DNA of 64,000 nt, from positions 1,560,166 to 1,624,165 of the forward strand of contig NZ_BMHO01000001.1 in NCBI RefSeq assembly GCF_014640975.1, written 5' to 3'. A model generated the notes under the pieces. It did not search any database. It saw nothing but the letters and a program-made list of their open reading frames with translations, and was not told the DNA's origin. Shown here in pieces: positions 44,775 to 54,050 of the stretch (the first letter of the stretch is position 1; the number at the start of each line of letters is the position of its first letter). This DNA is from Microbacterium faecale. Its GTDB lineage: Bacteria; Actinomycetota; Actinomycetes; Actinomycetales; Microbacteriaceae. The position numbers and the translations under genes are program-made.

Positions 44775-45191
44775 TCAGAGCACGGCGAGCGACGTGGCGC
44801 GCCAGCGTCGATCGTAACCCTCGAGGCGGATCGCGATCGCTCGTGTGCGCGCCATCGTGGCCACGATCACGGTCGCCTCGACGACGCCGTCGGTCGGCGA
44901 CGTGCTGAGCACCCGCTGGATGCGATAGACGGGCTGGCGCGCCGACTGCGACCGGGCGCTGCGGGCGCGCGCGGCGAGGTTGGCGCGCAGGACGAGGTTG
45001 CGGTATGGCTCTTCCGCGAGCCATCGGGAGAGTTGGTCGACGTCACGCACGCCCGCGATGACCTCGACAGCCCCTCCGGCGAGCGTCGCGAGAAGCGGCT
45101 CCGCATCAGGAAGGCTCTTCGTCGCGGTGCGCTGCGGAGCGAACATGTCATGGATCTGATTCGTGCGGTATCGACGTATGGCGGGCGGCAT
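44775..45191 (-). CDS. Rv3235-family protein
   Basis: The 138 residues belong to a small actinobacterial family (Rv3235). A basic leader (MPPAIRRYRTNQIHDM) precedes a conserved core: LLATLAGGAVEVIAGVRDVDQLSRWLAEEPYRNLVLRANLAARAR, then RIQRVLSTSPTDGVVEATVIVATMARTRAIAIRLEGYDRRWRATSLAVL. A one-domain alpha/beta fold is expected; no catalytic residues are visible. It is convergent with the aminotransferase four bases away and divergent from the gene at 45335. It lies in the same region as secA in mycobacteria. Confidence 0.85.
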   Translation of the reverse strand: MPPAIRRYRTNQIHDMFAPQRTATKSLPDAEPLLATLAGGAVEVIAGVRDVDQLSRWLAEEPYRNLVLRANLAARARSARSQSARQPVYRIQRVLSTSPTDGVVEATVIVATMARTRAIAIRLEGYDRRWRATSLAVL

Positions 45192-45334
45192 GATTCTCTC
45201 TGCTCTGCGATTGTGGGAGCGCTCTTCTCGTTCGATATCGACTCACACAACCAGTGCCGGCGCGGCGGAGCCAGCCGATTATATGCCTGTGGATCCACGC
45301 GGAACGGCCCGCCCGAGCCGCTACGCTCGCAGCC

Positions 45335-45928
45335 ATGCCGTCCGATCGCTGGGAGAGTCTCTTCGAGGATCTCGAGCTCCAGTTCGCCGCGGAACGCGAC
45401 GCGGCGGGTGCCGTCCTCGAGGCGGAGCGTGACCGTGTGTGGGTCGGTCGGCTCACCCTCCGCCAGCGACTCGCAGCGGTGCCGGCCGGAGCCGACATCG
45501 TCGTCGACGACACGGCGGGAGAGGTCCATCGCCTCCGCGTCGACGCCGTCGGCGCGAACTGGGTCGCCGGCACGATGACGGAGAGCACGGGGATCCTCGT
45601 TCTGCGTCTCGACGCGATCGACGCCGTGCGGATGCCCGACCGCGCAGCCGACGCACCGCAGGACGCTGATCCGCTTCTGGAGCGCATGGACGTCGGCTTC
45701 CTCGTGCGCGGGCTCGCACGTCGCCGCGCCGCGGTCACGGTCGGGCTCGTGCGCGGTGGACGCCTGACCGGTACCCCCGCGCTCGTCGGGGCCGATCACG
45801 TCGACCTCGCAGTGCACGATCCCGGCGACGCACCCCGTTCCGCGGCGGTGCGCGAGGTGCGCACGCTCGCGTTCGCCGCGATCACGTGGGTGCGCGTCGG
45901 CGCGCGCCGAGACCTCGGCCTCGGGTGA
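45335..45928 (+). CDS. Conserved actinobacterial protein of unknown function
   Basis: The 197 residues have an acidic N-terminal helix (DRWESLFEDLELQFAAERDAAGAVLEAERDRVWVGRLTLRQRLA) and a beta-rich remainder with two similar halves (VVDDTAGEVHRLRVDAVGANWVAGTM and TGTPALVGADHVDLAVHD) that look like a duplicated Sm-like or small barrel repeat. TACGCT (45322-45327) seven bases before the ATG supports the start. It is divergent from the Rv3235-type gene, across a 143-base gap in which nothing else was recognised. No enzymatic motif is seen. Confidence 0.75.
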   Translation: MPSDRWESLFEDLELQFAAERDAAGAVLEAERDRVWVGRLTLRQRLAAVPAGADIVVDDTAGEVHRLRVDAVGANWVAGTMTESTGILVLRLDAIDAVRMPDRAADAPQDADPLLERMDVGFLVRGLARRRAAVTVGLVRGGRLTGTPALVGADHVDLAVHDPGDAPRSAAVREVRTLAFAAITWVRVGARRDLGLG

Positions 45929-45939
45929 CCCCGGCATGC

Positions 45940-46206
45940 TCAGAGGCGCGTCTGCGGGCCCCACAGCTCGGGAATGCTCGCGATGTTCGACTCGTGCCAC
46001 AGCGCGTGGCGCCGGCTCAGCTCGGTCTGGTCGTCGAGATAGTCGCGGACGCTGTCGCGCTCGATGCGCCAGGCCTCCGGGTGACCGACCCGCGCACCGC
46101 GCAGTCGGCCGTCCATCACGAGCGTCACGACCTCGTCGGGCGTGATCGTGAGCAGCTCCGCCACCTCGGCTGGCGTAAGGAAGAGCGCACCCTGATCGGT
46201 CGACAT
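45940..46206 (-). CDS. Small helix-turn-helix (excisionase/MerR-like) protein
   Basis: The 88 residues begin with a canonical excisionase-family winged helix: LFLTPAEVAELLTITPDEVVTLVMDGRLRGARVGHPEAWRIERDSVRDYLDDQ. A short C-terminal extension with HALWHESNIASIPELWGP follows. It would bind DNA as an architectural or regulatory factor, like BldC or phage Xis. No integrase, attachment site or other phage gene is near, so a housekeeping role is more likely. It ends convergently with the preceding gene. Confidence 0.85.
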   Translation of the reverse strand: MSTDQGALFLTPAEVAELLTITPDEVVTLVMDGRLRGARVGHPEAWRIERDSVRDYLDDQTELSRRHALWHESNIASIPELWGPQTRL

Positions 46207-46286
46207 GCCTCCATTATGCGGCCGTGTACAAGGTCACGGGCTCGCCTGTGGATAACTTTCGAGGCACGTCCGCGATTTCTGCCACC

Positions 46287-47045
46287 ATGCCGAACATGCC
46301 GCCATTCACTCGCGACACACGTCGAGCCCGACCCGCGTGGCTCGACGCCCGCTTTCTCATCGGGATCGTCCTCGTCGCCGCCTCCGTCGCGGGCGTCTGG
46401 GGCGTCATCCACGCTGCGCGCCAGACCGCACCCGCGCTCGCCGTCGAGCACCCCGTCGTGCCGGGCCAGTCGATCACGGCGGCCGATGTCGTCGAGATCG
46501 ACGTGCAGCTCGGCGCCGCCGCCGACGGATACCTGACCCCGGCCGATCTGGAGGACGGGCTCGTTGCGACCGCCGCCATCGCCGCCGGAGACCTCGTTCC
46601 CGTGGCCGCGGTCGCGGAGGCCGACGCCGTGGACGTCACAACGGTCGTGGTCCGCAGCACGCTCGACGTCCCCGCGAACGTCGACGTCGGCACCACGGTC
46701 GAGCTGTGGGCATCGCCCGCGGAGGAACCGGGGCAACACGGCGAGCCGCGGGTGATCGTCACCAGCGCGACCGTCGCGAATCTCGTGACCGACGACGGCG
46801 TCATGCGCCAGGAAGGCGCGGTGGTCGAACTCGTCGTCTCGCGCGACGTCGTCGGCGAGGTGCTGCGGCACGTGTCCGGCGGATCCGCGCTGTCCGTCGT
46901 GCCCGCGAGCCTCGCACGCGAAGCAAACGCCGCGGATCCGTCGGATGACGAGAACGCGGAGACCGATAACGAGCACGCCGGGGACGGCACCGACGCGGGC
47001 GACGGCGACGAAGCCGCCGGTGATGCTCCGGAGAGCGACCAGTGA
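46287..47045 (+). CDS. SAF-domain membrane protein (Flp pilus CpaB/RcpC-like)
   Basis: The product is 252 residues from ATG 46287; other in-frame starts exist at 46224 and 46296. A basic N-terminus and one membrane helix (LIGIVLVAASVAGVWGVIHAA) precede a SAF domain (VVPGQSITAADVVEIDVQLGA, IAAGDLVPVAAV), as in CpaB/FlgA-type assembly proteins. The last 50 residues are strongly acidic (DDENAETDNEHAGDGTDAGD). The TGA overlaps the start of the CpaE-like gene. The pair resembles two components of a Tad/Flp locus, but no secretion ATPase, platform protein or pilin gene is present. Confidence 0.8.
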   Translation: MPNMPPFTRDTRRARPAWLDARFLIGIVLVAASVAGVWGVIHAARQTAPALAVEHPVVPGQSITAADVVEIDVQLGAAADGYLTPADLEDGLVATAAIAAGDLVPVAAVAEADAVDVTTVVVRSTLDVPANVDVGTTVELWASPAEEPGQHGEPRVIVTSATVANLVTDDGVMRQEGAVVELVVSRDVVGEVLRHVSGGSALSVVPASLAREANAADPSDDENAETDNEHAGDGTDAGDGDEAAGDAPESDQ

Positions 47046-48220
47046 GTGTGATCGTCGCGGCGGCGGAGCCGCACGGGTCGCGGATCGCGTCGGCGCTCGC
47101 CGACGAAGATGTCGACGTGGTGCTCACCGTCGCGCCGGACGAGCTCGTGCGTGCCGTCGGCGACCAGGCCTCGCGGATCTGGGACGCACTGCGCGTCGCC
47201 GATACCGTCGTGATCCACGCCACGCGGGCGGTGCTCGTGCCCGAGGTCGTCGCGATGTGCGATCGCAGCGGTGCGCGGATCGTCGCGCTCGGCGACCGTG
47301 CGGCCGAGCGCCGCACCGTCGCAGCTTTCGGTCTGCCGCCGGCGTTGCCGGTGGTGGCCTCCGGGCGCGAACTGCGCGACGCGATCGCGACGCGCTCGTT
47401 CCCCGCGGAAGCTCCCGGCGAGGCGAGCCGGGGATCCGTCACTGTGGTGTGGGGACCGCACGGCGCGCCCGGCCGCACCACCCTCGTGCTTGCCCTCGCC
47501 GCCGCGCTCGCGCTCGACGACCGCAGGGTGGCGATCGTCGACGCCGATACCCACGCGCCGTCCGTCGCCCAACGTCTCGACCTTCCCGACGAGGCGCCGG
47601 GTTTTCCCGCCGCCTGTCGACAGACGGACTACGGCGTGCTCGACGACGCTGAGTTGACGCGCCTGAGCGCGCCCGTCGATCTGGGACGGCAACCGATCGA
47701 GGTGCTCACCGGGATCAACCGTCCGGCTCGGTGGCCCGAGTTGTCGCCGGGGCGGGTCGTCTGCGCGCTCGACGTGGCGCGGTCGTGGGCGGATCACGTC
47801 CTCGTCGACGTCGGCGCAAGTCTCGACGCTGACGAAGAGATCGCGAGCGATATCGACGCCCCGCGGCGCAACCAGGCCGCGCTCGCCGCGCTGGGTGCCG
47901 CCGACTCAGTGATCGCGCTCGGGCTCGGGGATCCGGTCGGCATGTCACGGCTGATCCGCGGTCTCGCCCGCCTGGACGAAGTCGCCGCGGCCGCCGAGAG
48001 GACAACCGTGGTCAACCGCGTCTCCGGAGGGGCGGTCGGAGTGGACGCGGCTGGGCAGGTGCGGCGAGCGCTCGCGCAGTACGGCGACATCGACGACGTC
48101 TGGCTGCTGCCGGACGATCCGCGTGCGGCCGAGCGGGCGCTCCTCGGGGCGCGCCCGGTGCTCCCGAGGCGACGGCCCGGGCTCGCACACGCGGTCGGCC
48201 GCCTCGCCGCTACGCTGTGA
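47042..48220 (+). CDS. CpaE/MinD-like protein with altered P-loop
   Basis: The 392 residues contain a receiver-like N-terminal part without a phosphate-accepting signature (residues 1-120) and a SIMIBI/MinD-type domain. Instead of KGGVGKTT the P-loop reads PHGAPGRTT (139-147), so both the signature lysine and the Walker A lysine are replaced (by His and Arg). DADTHAPSVAQRLDL and the ADHVLVDVGASLDAD region match the MinD switch motifs. Binding without fast hydrolysis is plausible. Its GTG overlaps the stop of the SAF gene, so the two are coupled. The pdtaS promoter hexamer lies in its last codons. Confidence 0.78.
   Translation: MSVIVAAAEPHGSRIASALADEDVDVVLTVAPDELVRAVGDQASRIWDALRVADTVVIHATRAVLVPEVVAMCDRSGARIVALGDRAAERRTVAAFGLPPALPVVASGRELRDAIATRSFPAEAPGEASRGSVTVVWGPHGAPGRTTLVLALAAALALDDRRVAIVDADTHAPSVAQRLDLPDEAPGFPAACRQTDYGVLDDAELTRLSAPVDLGRQPIEVLTGINRPARWPELSPGRVVCALDVARSWADHVLVDVGASLDADEEIASDIDAPRRNQAALAALGAADSVIALGLGDPVGMSRLIRGLARLDEVAAAAERTTVVNRVSGGAVGVDAAGQVRRALAQYGDIDDVWLLPDDPRAAERALLGARPVLPRRRPGLAHAVGRLAATL
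48211..48216 (+). promoter_or_regulatory. -10 hexamer for pdtaS inside the cpaE-like gene end
   Basis: TACGCT sits six bases before GTG 48223, which begins VSTLSDQL, similar to the known start of mycobacterial PdtaS. It overlaps the final codons of the upstream gene and argues for start 48223 rather than GTG 48217. Confidence 0.5.
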
Positions 48221-48222
48221 GG

Positions 48223-49764
48223 GTGTCGACTCTCAGCGATCAACTCACAAAACTCAATCAACTGAGCGAGAAGGACATCGAGTGGGTCCATCGCGTGCAT
48301 GGTGACGGGCAGCTGCTGGCTGACCTCGCCTCGGCGGACATCGTCATCTGGGGCGAGAGTCCTGACGGCTCCTTCCGCGCCGTCGGACATGTGCGTCCGA
48401 GCGGCGCAGCGACGCTGTTCTATCGCGACATCGTGGGTGAGAAGGTACGGCCGCAGTGGCAGAGCCAGGTGCGCGAGGCGTTCCGCACCGGCAGCATCGT
48501 CGATTCGTCGAGCCCGGAGTGGTTCGAGGAGACGCCCACGCGCGTCAAGGCCGTTCCGATCGTGCGCCGCGACGGCGACGGTACGGCCGTGATCGGCGTC
48601 ATCACCCGGCATACCAACCTGAGCGAGGTGCGAGCGCCGTCACGGCAACAGCGCACCTTCGACGAGTGCGCGAACGCGGTCTTCGGGATGATCTCGACGG
48701 GTGACTACCCCGACATGACGGCGCCGATGGGTCCGCGTCGCGGTGCACCGCGCGCGGCCGACGGGATGATCCGCCTCGACGTCGATGGCGTCGTCACCTT
48801 CGCGAGTCCGAACGGGCTCAGCGCCTTCAACCGCATCGGCTTCGTCGACGAGCTGGAAGGGGAGACGCTCTCTGACGTCGCGCGCCAGATCATGCCGCCG
48901 GCGCGTGACGCATCGGCCGATGAGGCCTCGCTTCCGGTTCTGCTGACCGGGCGCACGCCGTGGCGCAGCGACATCCAGGCGCGCGGCGTGACCGTCGCGC
49001 TGCGGATTATCCCGCTGCGCGATCGCGGCGAGCGCATCGGCGCCATCGTGCTCTGCCGCGACGTCAGCGAGCTGCGTAACCAGGAGCAGGAGATCCTCAC
49101 CAAGGACGCGACGATCCGCGAGATCCATCACCGCGTGAAGAACAACTTGCAGACGGTCGCGTCGCTCCTGCGGATCCAGGCGCGTCGCACGGCGAGCGAC
49201 GAGGCGAAGGAATCCCTCCTACAGGCGATGCAGCGCGTCTCGGCAATTGCGGTCGTGCACGACACGCTCTCCGAGGGCCTCAGCCAGAAGGTCGACTTCG
49301 ACGAGGTGTTCAGTCGCGTGCTGCGCCTCGTTGCGGAGGTCGCGGCGGCGCAGAACACGGTCGCGCATACGCGGAAGATGGGTTCCTTCGGCACGCTGTC
49401 GAGCGAGTACGCGAACCCGCTCGCGCTTGCGCTGACGGAGGTCGTCACGAACTCCGTCGAGCATGGCCTTGCCGGGCGCGAGGGGCACGTCGAAATCACC
49501 GCCGATCGCGATGAGGACGAGCTTCGCGTCCGCGTTCGCGACACCGGAGCAGGCCTCCCCGAGGGGCGCGTCGGTCACGGTCTCGGGACGCAGATCGTCC
49601 GTACCCTCGTGCAGGGCGAGCTGAGCGGGACGATCGAGTGGCGGACCATTCGCGGGTCGGACAGTGACTTCGAAGGCGGCACCGAGGTCGCGATCGATAT
49701 CCCCCTGCGCTGGACGAAGAGCGCCGAGAGCACGCGCCCCGCCGAAGGCGAGGGCGTGCTCTGA
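48223..49764 (+). CDS. pdtaS: PdtaS-type sensor histidine kinase
   Basis: The 513 residues have an N-terminal GAF-like region (LLADLASADIVIWGESPDGSFRAVGHVRPSGAAT), a PAS domain, then a HisKA_2 helix with the phospho-histidine pair (His302/303) in REIHHRVKNNLQTVASLLRIQARR and an HATPase module (ALALTEVVTNSVEHGLAG, RVRDTGAGLPEG, HGLGTQIVRTLV). It is soluble. In mycobacteria PdtaS phosphorylates the antiterminator PdtaR; here PdtaR is not adjacent. The next gene, in opposite orientation, is WhiB1, the same pairing as Rv3220c/Rv3219. Confidence 0.92.
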   Translation: MSTLSDQLTKLNQLSEKDIEWVHRVHGDGQLLADLASADIVIWGESPDGSFRAVGHVRPSGAATLFYRDIVGEKVRPQWQSQVREAFRTGSIVDSSSPEWFEETPTRVKAVPIVRRDGDGTAVIGVITRHTNLSEVRAPSRQQRTFDECANAVFGMISTGDYPDMTAPMGPRRGAPRAADGMIRLDVDGVVTFASPNGLSAFNRIGFVDELEGETLSDVARQIMPPARDASADEASLPVLLTGRTPWRSDIQARGVTVALRIIPLRDRGERIGAIVLCRDVSELRNQEQEILTKDATIREIHHRVKNNLQTVASLLRIQARRTASDEAKESLLQAMQRVSAIAVVHDTLSEGLSQKVDFDEVFSRVLRLVAEVAAAQNTVAHTRKMGSFGTLSSEYANPLALALTEVVTNSVEHGLAGREGHVEITADRDEDELRVRVRDTGAGLPEGRVGHGLGTQIVRTLVQGELSGTIEWRTIRGSDSDFEGGTEVAIDIPLRWTKSAESTRPAEGEGVL

Positions 49765-49776
49765 CGGAAGGCGGCG

Positions 49777-50025
49777 TCAGCCGGCGCGGCGGGCGCGTGC
49801 GGCGCGGCGCTTCAGGGCGCGGCGCTCGTCTTCGCTGAGGCCACCCCAGACGCCGGAGTCTTGGCTCGTCTCGAGCGCGTACTGCAGGCAGACCTCGGTG
49901 ACCGTGCAGCGCGCACACACCGACTTCGCCTTCTCGATCTGATCGACCGCGGGTCCCGTGTTGCCGACGGGGAAGAAGAGTTCCGGGTCGACCGTAAGGC
50001 AGGCCGCCTTGTCACGCCAGTCCAT
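49777..50025 (-). CDS. whiB1: WhiB1-type transcription factor
   Basis: The 82 residues hold Cys9, Cys37, Cys40 and Cys46 as ligands of a nitric-oxide-sensitive [4Fe-4S] cluster, the turn GVWGG (58-62) and a basic tail RRALKRRAARARRAG that contacts DNA. Length and the beginning MDWRDKAACL identify the WhiB1 branch. Wbl proteins bind sigma factor region four and regulate target promoters. The ATG has GGAG upstream; the 171-base region to 50196 should hold its promoter. It is convergent with pdtaS. Confidence 0.94.
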   Translation of the reverse strand: MDWRDKAACLTVDPELFFPVGNTGPAVDQIEKAKSVCARCTVTEVCLQYALETSQDSGVWGGLSEDERRALKRRAARARRAG

Positions 50026-50196
50026 GCTGAGGTGCTCCTTGAGTGGGTGGTGGGGTAATAGTGGTTCAGCGGTGGTCGGGTGATCGACTACGCTGGATGT
50101 GTGACGGGCCCGTGGCCCCGCACCCCACCACACTGTGGGAAACACACCGTGAACAATTGTCGTACAGGTGTTGCCCACGATCAAGGGTTTTGGCAA

Positions 50197-50580
50197 ATGT
50201 CCAGGATTTTCATGCAGCGCGCCGCCGTTTCGCTGCTCGCAGTCGAGGCGATCGGGCTCGCCGCCCTCACCGTGTGGGAGGTCATCTCCTTGGTGCGCGG
50301 GGATCTCTCCTCCCTCGCGACATCGCTCGCACTCCTCGTGATGTCTCTCCTCGCGACGAGCGCGCTCGCGGCATTCGCCTTCGCGGTCCACACGGGTCGC
50401 GCCTGGGGGCGTTCGGGCGGGATCGTGGCACAGGTGCTGATCTTCGCCGTCGCCGTGGGTGCTGTGCAGGGCGCCGACGCACACTGGGGGATCGCCGCCG
50501 CGCTCGCGCTGCCGGCGATCGCCACCTTCGCGGCGCTGATCGGATCGGCGCGTCGCGCCGACGAGGCACCGCGCGACTGA
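50197..50580 (+). CDS. Small four-helix membrane protein
   Basis: The 127 residues from ATG 50197 (or 122 from ATG 50212) contain four hydrophobic segments: AAVSLLAVEAIGLAALTVW, LALLVMSLLATSALAAFAFAV, SGGIVAQVLIFAVAVGAV and IAAALALPAIATFAALIG. The cytoplasmic ends are short and charged. Such small integral proteins are common downstream of whiB1 in Microbacteriaceae, but no function is known. A strong terminator follows at 50597. The upstream 171 bases between the divergent starts contain no convincing promoter hexamer for it that I can name with confidence. Confidence 0.75.
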   Translation: MSRIFMQRAAVSLLAVEAIGLAALTVWEVISLVRGDLSSLATSLALLVMSLLATSALAAFAFAVHTGRAWGRSGGIVAQVLIFAVAVGAVQGADAHWGIAAALALPAIATFAALIGSARRADEAPRD

Positions 50581-50596
50581 TCGCCGCGTCGGTCTG

Positions 50597-50618
50597 AGCG
50601 CCCGGGGTACCGGGCGCT
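50597..50618 (+). terminator. Rho-independent terminator after the membrane-protein gene
   Basis: AGCGCCCGG and CCGGGCGCT form a perfect 9-bp stem with loop GGTA, followed by TTTGTC. It lies 17 bases after the stop at 50580 and before the ClpC-like promoter region. Confidence 0.85.
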
Positions 50619-50658
50619 TTGTCATTGGCGGGAATACTCTTCATCGCAAAGCGTTGAA

Positions 50659-50696
50659 CTTGACAAGACGCGACTCAAGATTGCAAAGTTGAGTCG
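50659..50696. promoter_or_regulatory. HspR box (HAIR-like) upstream of the ClpC-like gene
   Basis: CTTGACA (50659-50665), seven bases, and ACTCAAG (50673-50679) fit the HAIR consensus of HspR (CTTGAGT-N7-ACTCAAG) at 12 of 14 positions. A third half-site GTTGAGT lies at 50688-50694, so CGACTCAA (50671-50678) and TTGAGTCG (50689-50696) also form an 8-bp palindrome. TTGACA at 50660-50665 is a consensus -35, which places HspR over the promoter; a -10 was not clearly found. Confidence 0.75.
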
Positions 50697-50727
50697 TATC
50701 GCATCACGTTTCACGAGGAGTGGATAC

Positions 50728-53229
<2,502 letters not shown>

Positions 53230-53249
53230 CCAAGCGACCAACGATCGAT

Positions 53250-53283
53250 GGCGACCCCTCTGGCATCAAGCGGACGGGTCGCC
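53250..53283. terminator. Hairpin between the ClpC-like gene and the TSUP gene
   Basis: GGCGACCC (53250-53257) pairs exactly with GGGTCGCC (53276-53283) across an 18-base loop, between two convergent genes. It is a candidate bidirectional terminator; the loop is longer than usual and no T-run follows. Confidence 0.45.
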
Positions 53284-53294
53284 GTCGGCGCGCC

Positions 53295-54041
53295 TCAGAA
53301 CAGCAGGTAGATCGCGCCCACGACGGTGAGGATCACGACGATCCGCTCGAACACCGCCTGGGAGACGCGCCGGATCACGAGGCGTCCGATCGCGGCGCCG
53401 ATGACGAGGGGGAGCAGCAGCACGAGATCGAGCCAGACGGTCTCAACCGTGATGAGGCCGAGGCCGATCGAGAAGGGCAGCTTCGCGACGTTGACGATCG
53501 CGAAGAACCACGCCGCGGTGCCGAGGAACGCCTTCATCTCGAACCGTGAGGCGAGGAAGTACATTGACATGACGGGGCCGCCGGCGTTCGCGACCATCGT
53601 CGTGAACCCGCCGAGGGATCCGTAGCCGATCACGGCGCCGCGCCCGCCCGGCACCCGGCGCTGCTCCTGTTCGATGCGGCGTCGCCACATCGTCAGCGCG
53701 ATGAGCGCGAGCAGGACCACCCCGATGGAGCGCTTGACCCAGACGTCGTCGACGAACGCGAGGAAGGCCGCTCCGACGATGAGGCCGATGATCACCGATG
53801 GTGCGAGCCGGACGAGCGAGCGCAGGTCGGCGTGGCGTCGGTAGAGGGCGAGGGCGAATACGTCGCCGACGAGCAGCAGCAGGAGCATCGCGCCGGTCGA
53901 CTCGCGCGCCGGCATCACCGCGGCGAACAGCGCGATGCCGAGCGTGTTCGCGCCGGGGAGACCCGTCTTCGAGGCGCCGACCGTCATCGCCGCGAACGCG
54001 AGGGCTGCCCAGGCGATCGGGGCCAGCTCGGGGAGGGTCAC
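53295..54041 (-). CDS. TSUP family (TauE/SafE-like) anion exporter
   Basis: The 248 residues contain eight predicted membrane helices in two similar halves, with the conserved GASKTGLPGANTLGIALFAAVMP and YGSLGGFTTMVANAGGPVMSMYFLA loops of the sulfite/organosulfur exporter family. It likely exports sulfite, sulfoacetate or a related anion. The GTG start is supported by TAGCCT (54053-54048) six bases upstream, a hexamer which overlaps the stop of metY. Being next to metY, a sulfur-assimilation enzyme, agrees with a sulfur-compound role. Confidence 0.87.
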   Translation of the reverse strand: MTLPELAPIAWAALAFAAMTVGASKTGLPGANTLGIALFAAVMPARESTGAMLLLLLVGDVFALALYRRHADLRSLVRLAPSVIIGLIVGAAFLAFVDDVWVKRSIGVVLLALIALTMWRRRIEQEQRRVPGGRGAVIGYGSLGGFTTMVANAGGPVMSMYFLASRFEMKAFLGTAAWFFAIVNVAKLPFSIGLGLITVETVWLDLVLLLPLVIGAAIGRLVIRRVSQAVFERIVVILTVVGAIYLLF

Positions 54042-54050
54042 GCCCTCAGG

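Noticed and set aside
45940..46206. Excisionase-like gene as sign of a prophage or integrative element
   Set aside because: No integrase, recombinase, tRNA or direct-repeat attachment site is nearby; such small winged-helix proteins are also ordinary actinobacterial regulators.
50026..50196. CRP-type site in the whiB1 upstream region
   Set aside because: TGTG and CACA words occur, but no pair has the spacing and symmetry of a CRP site.
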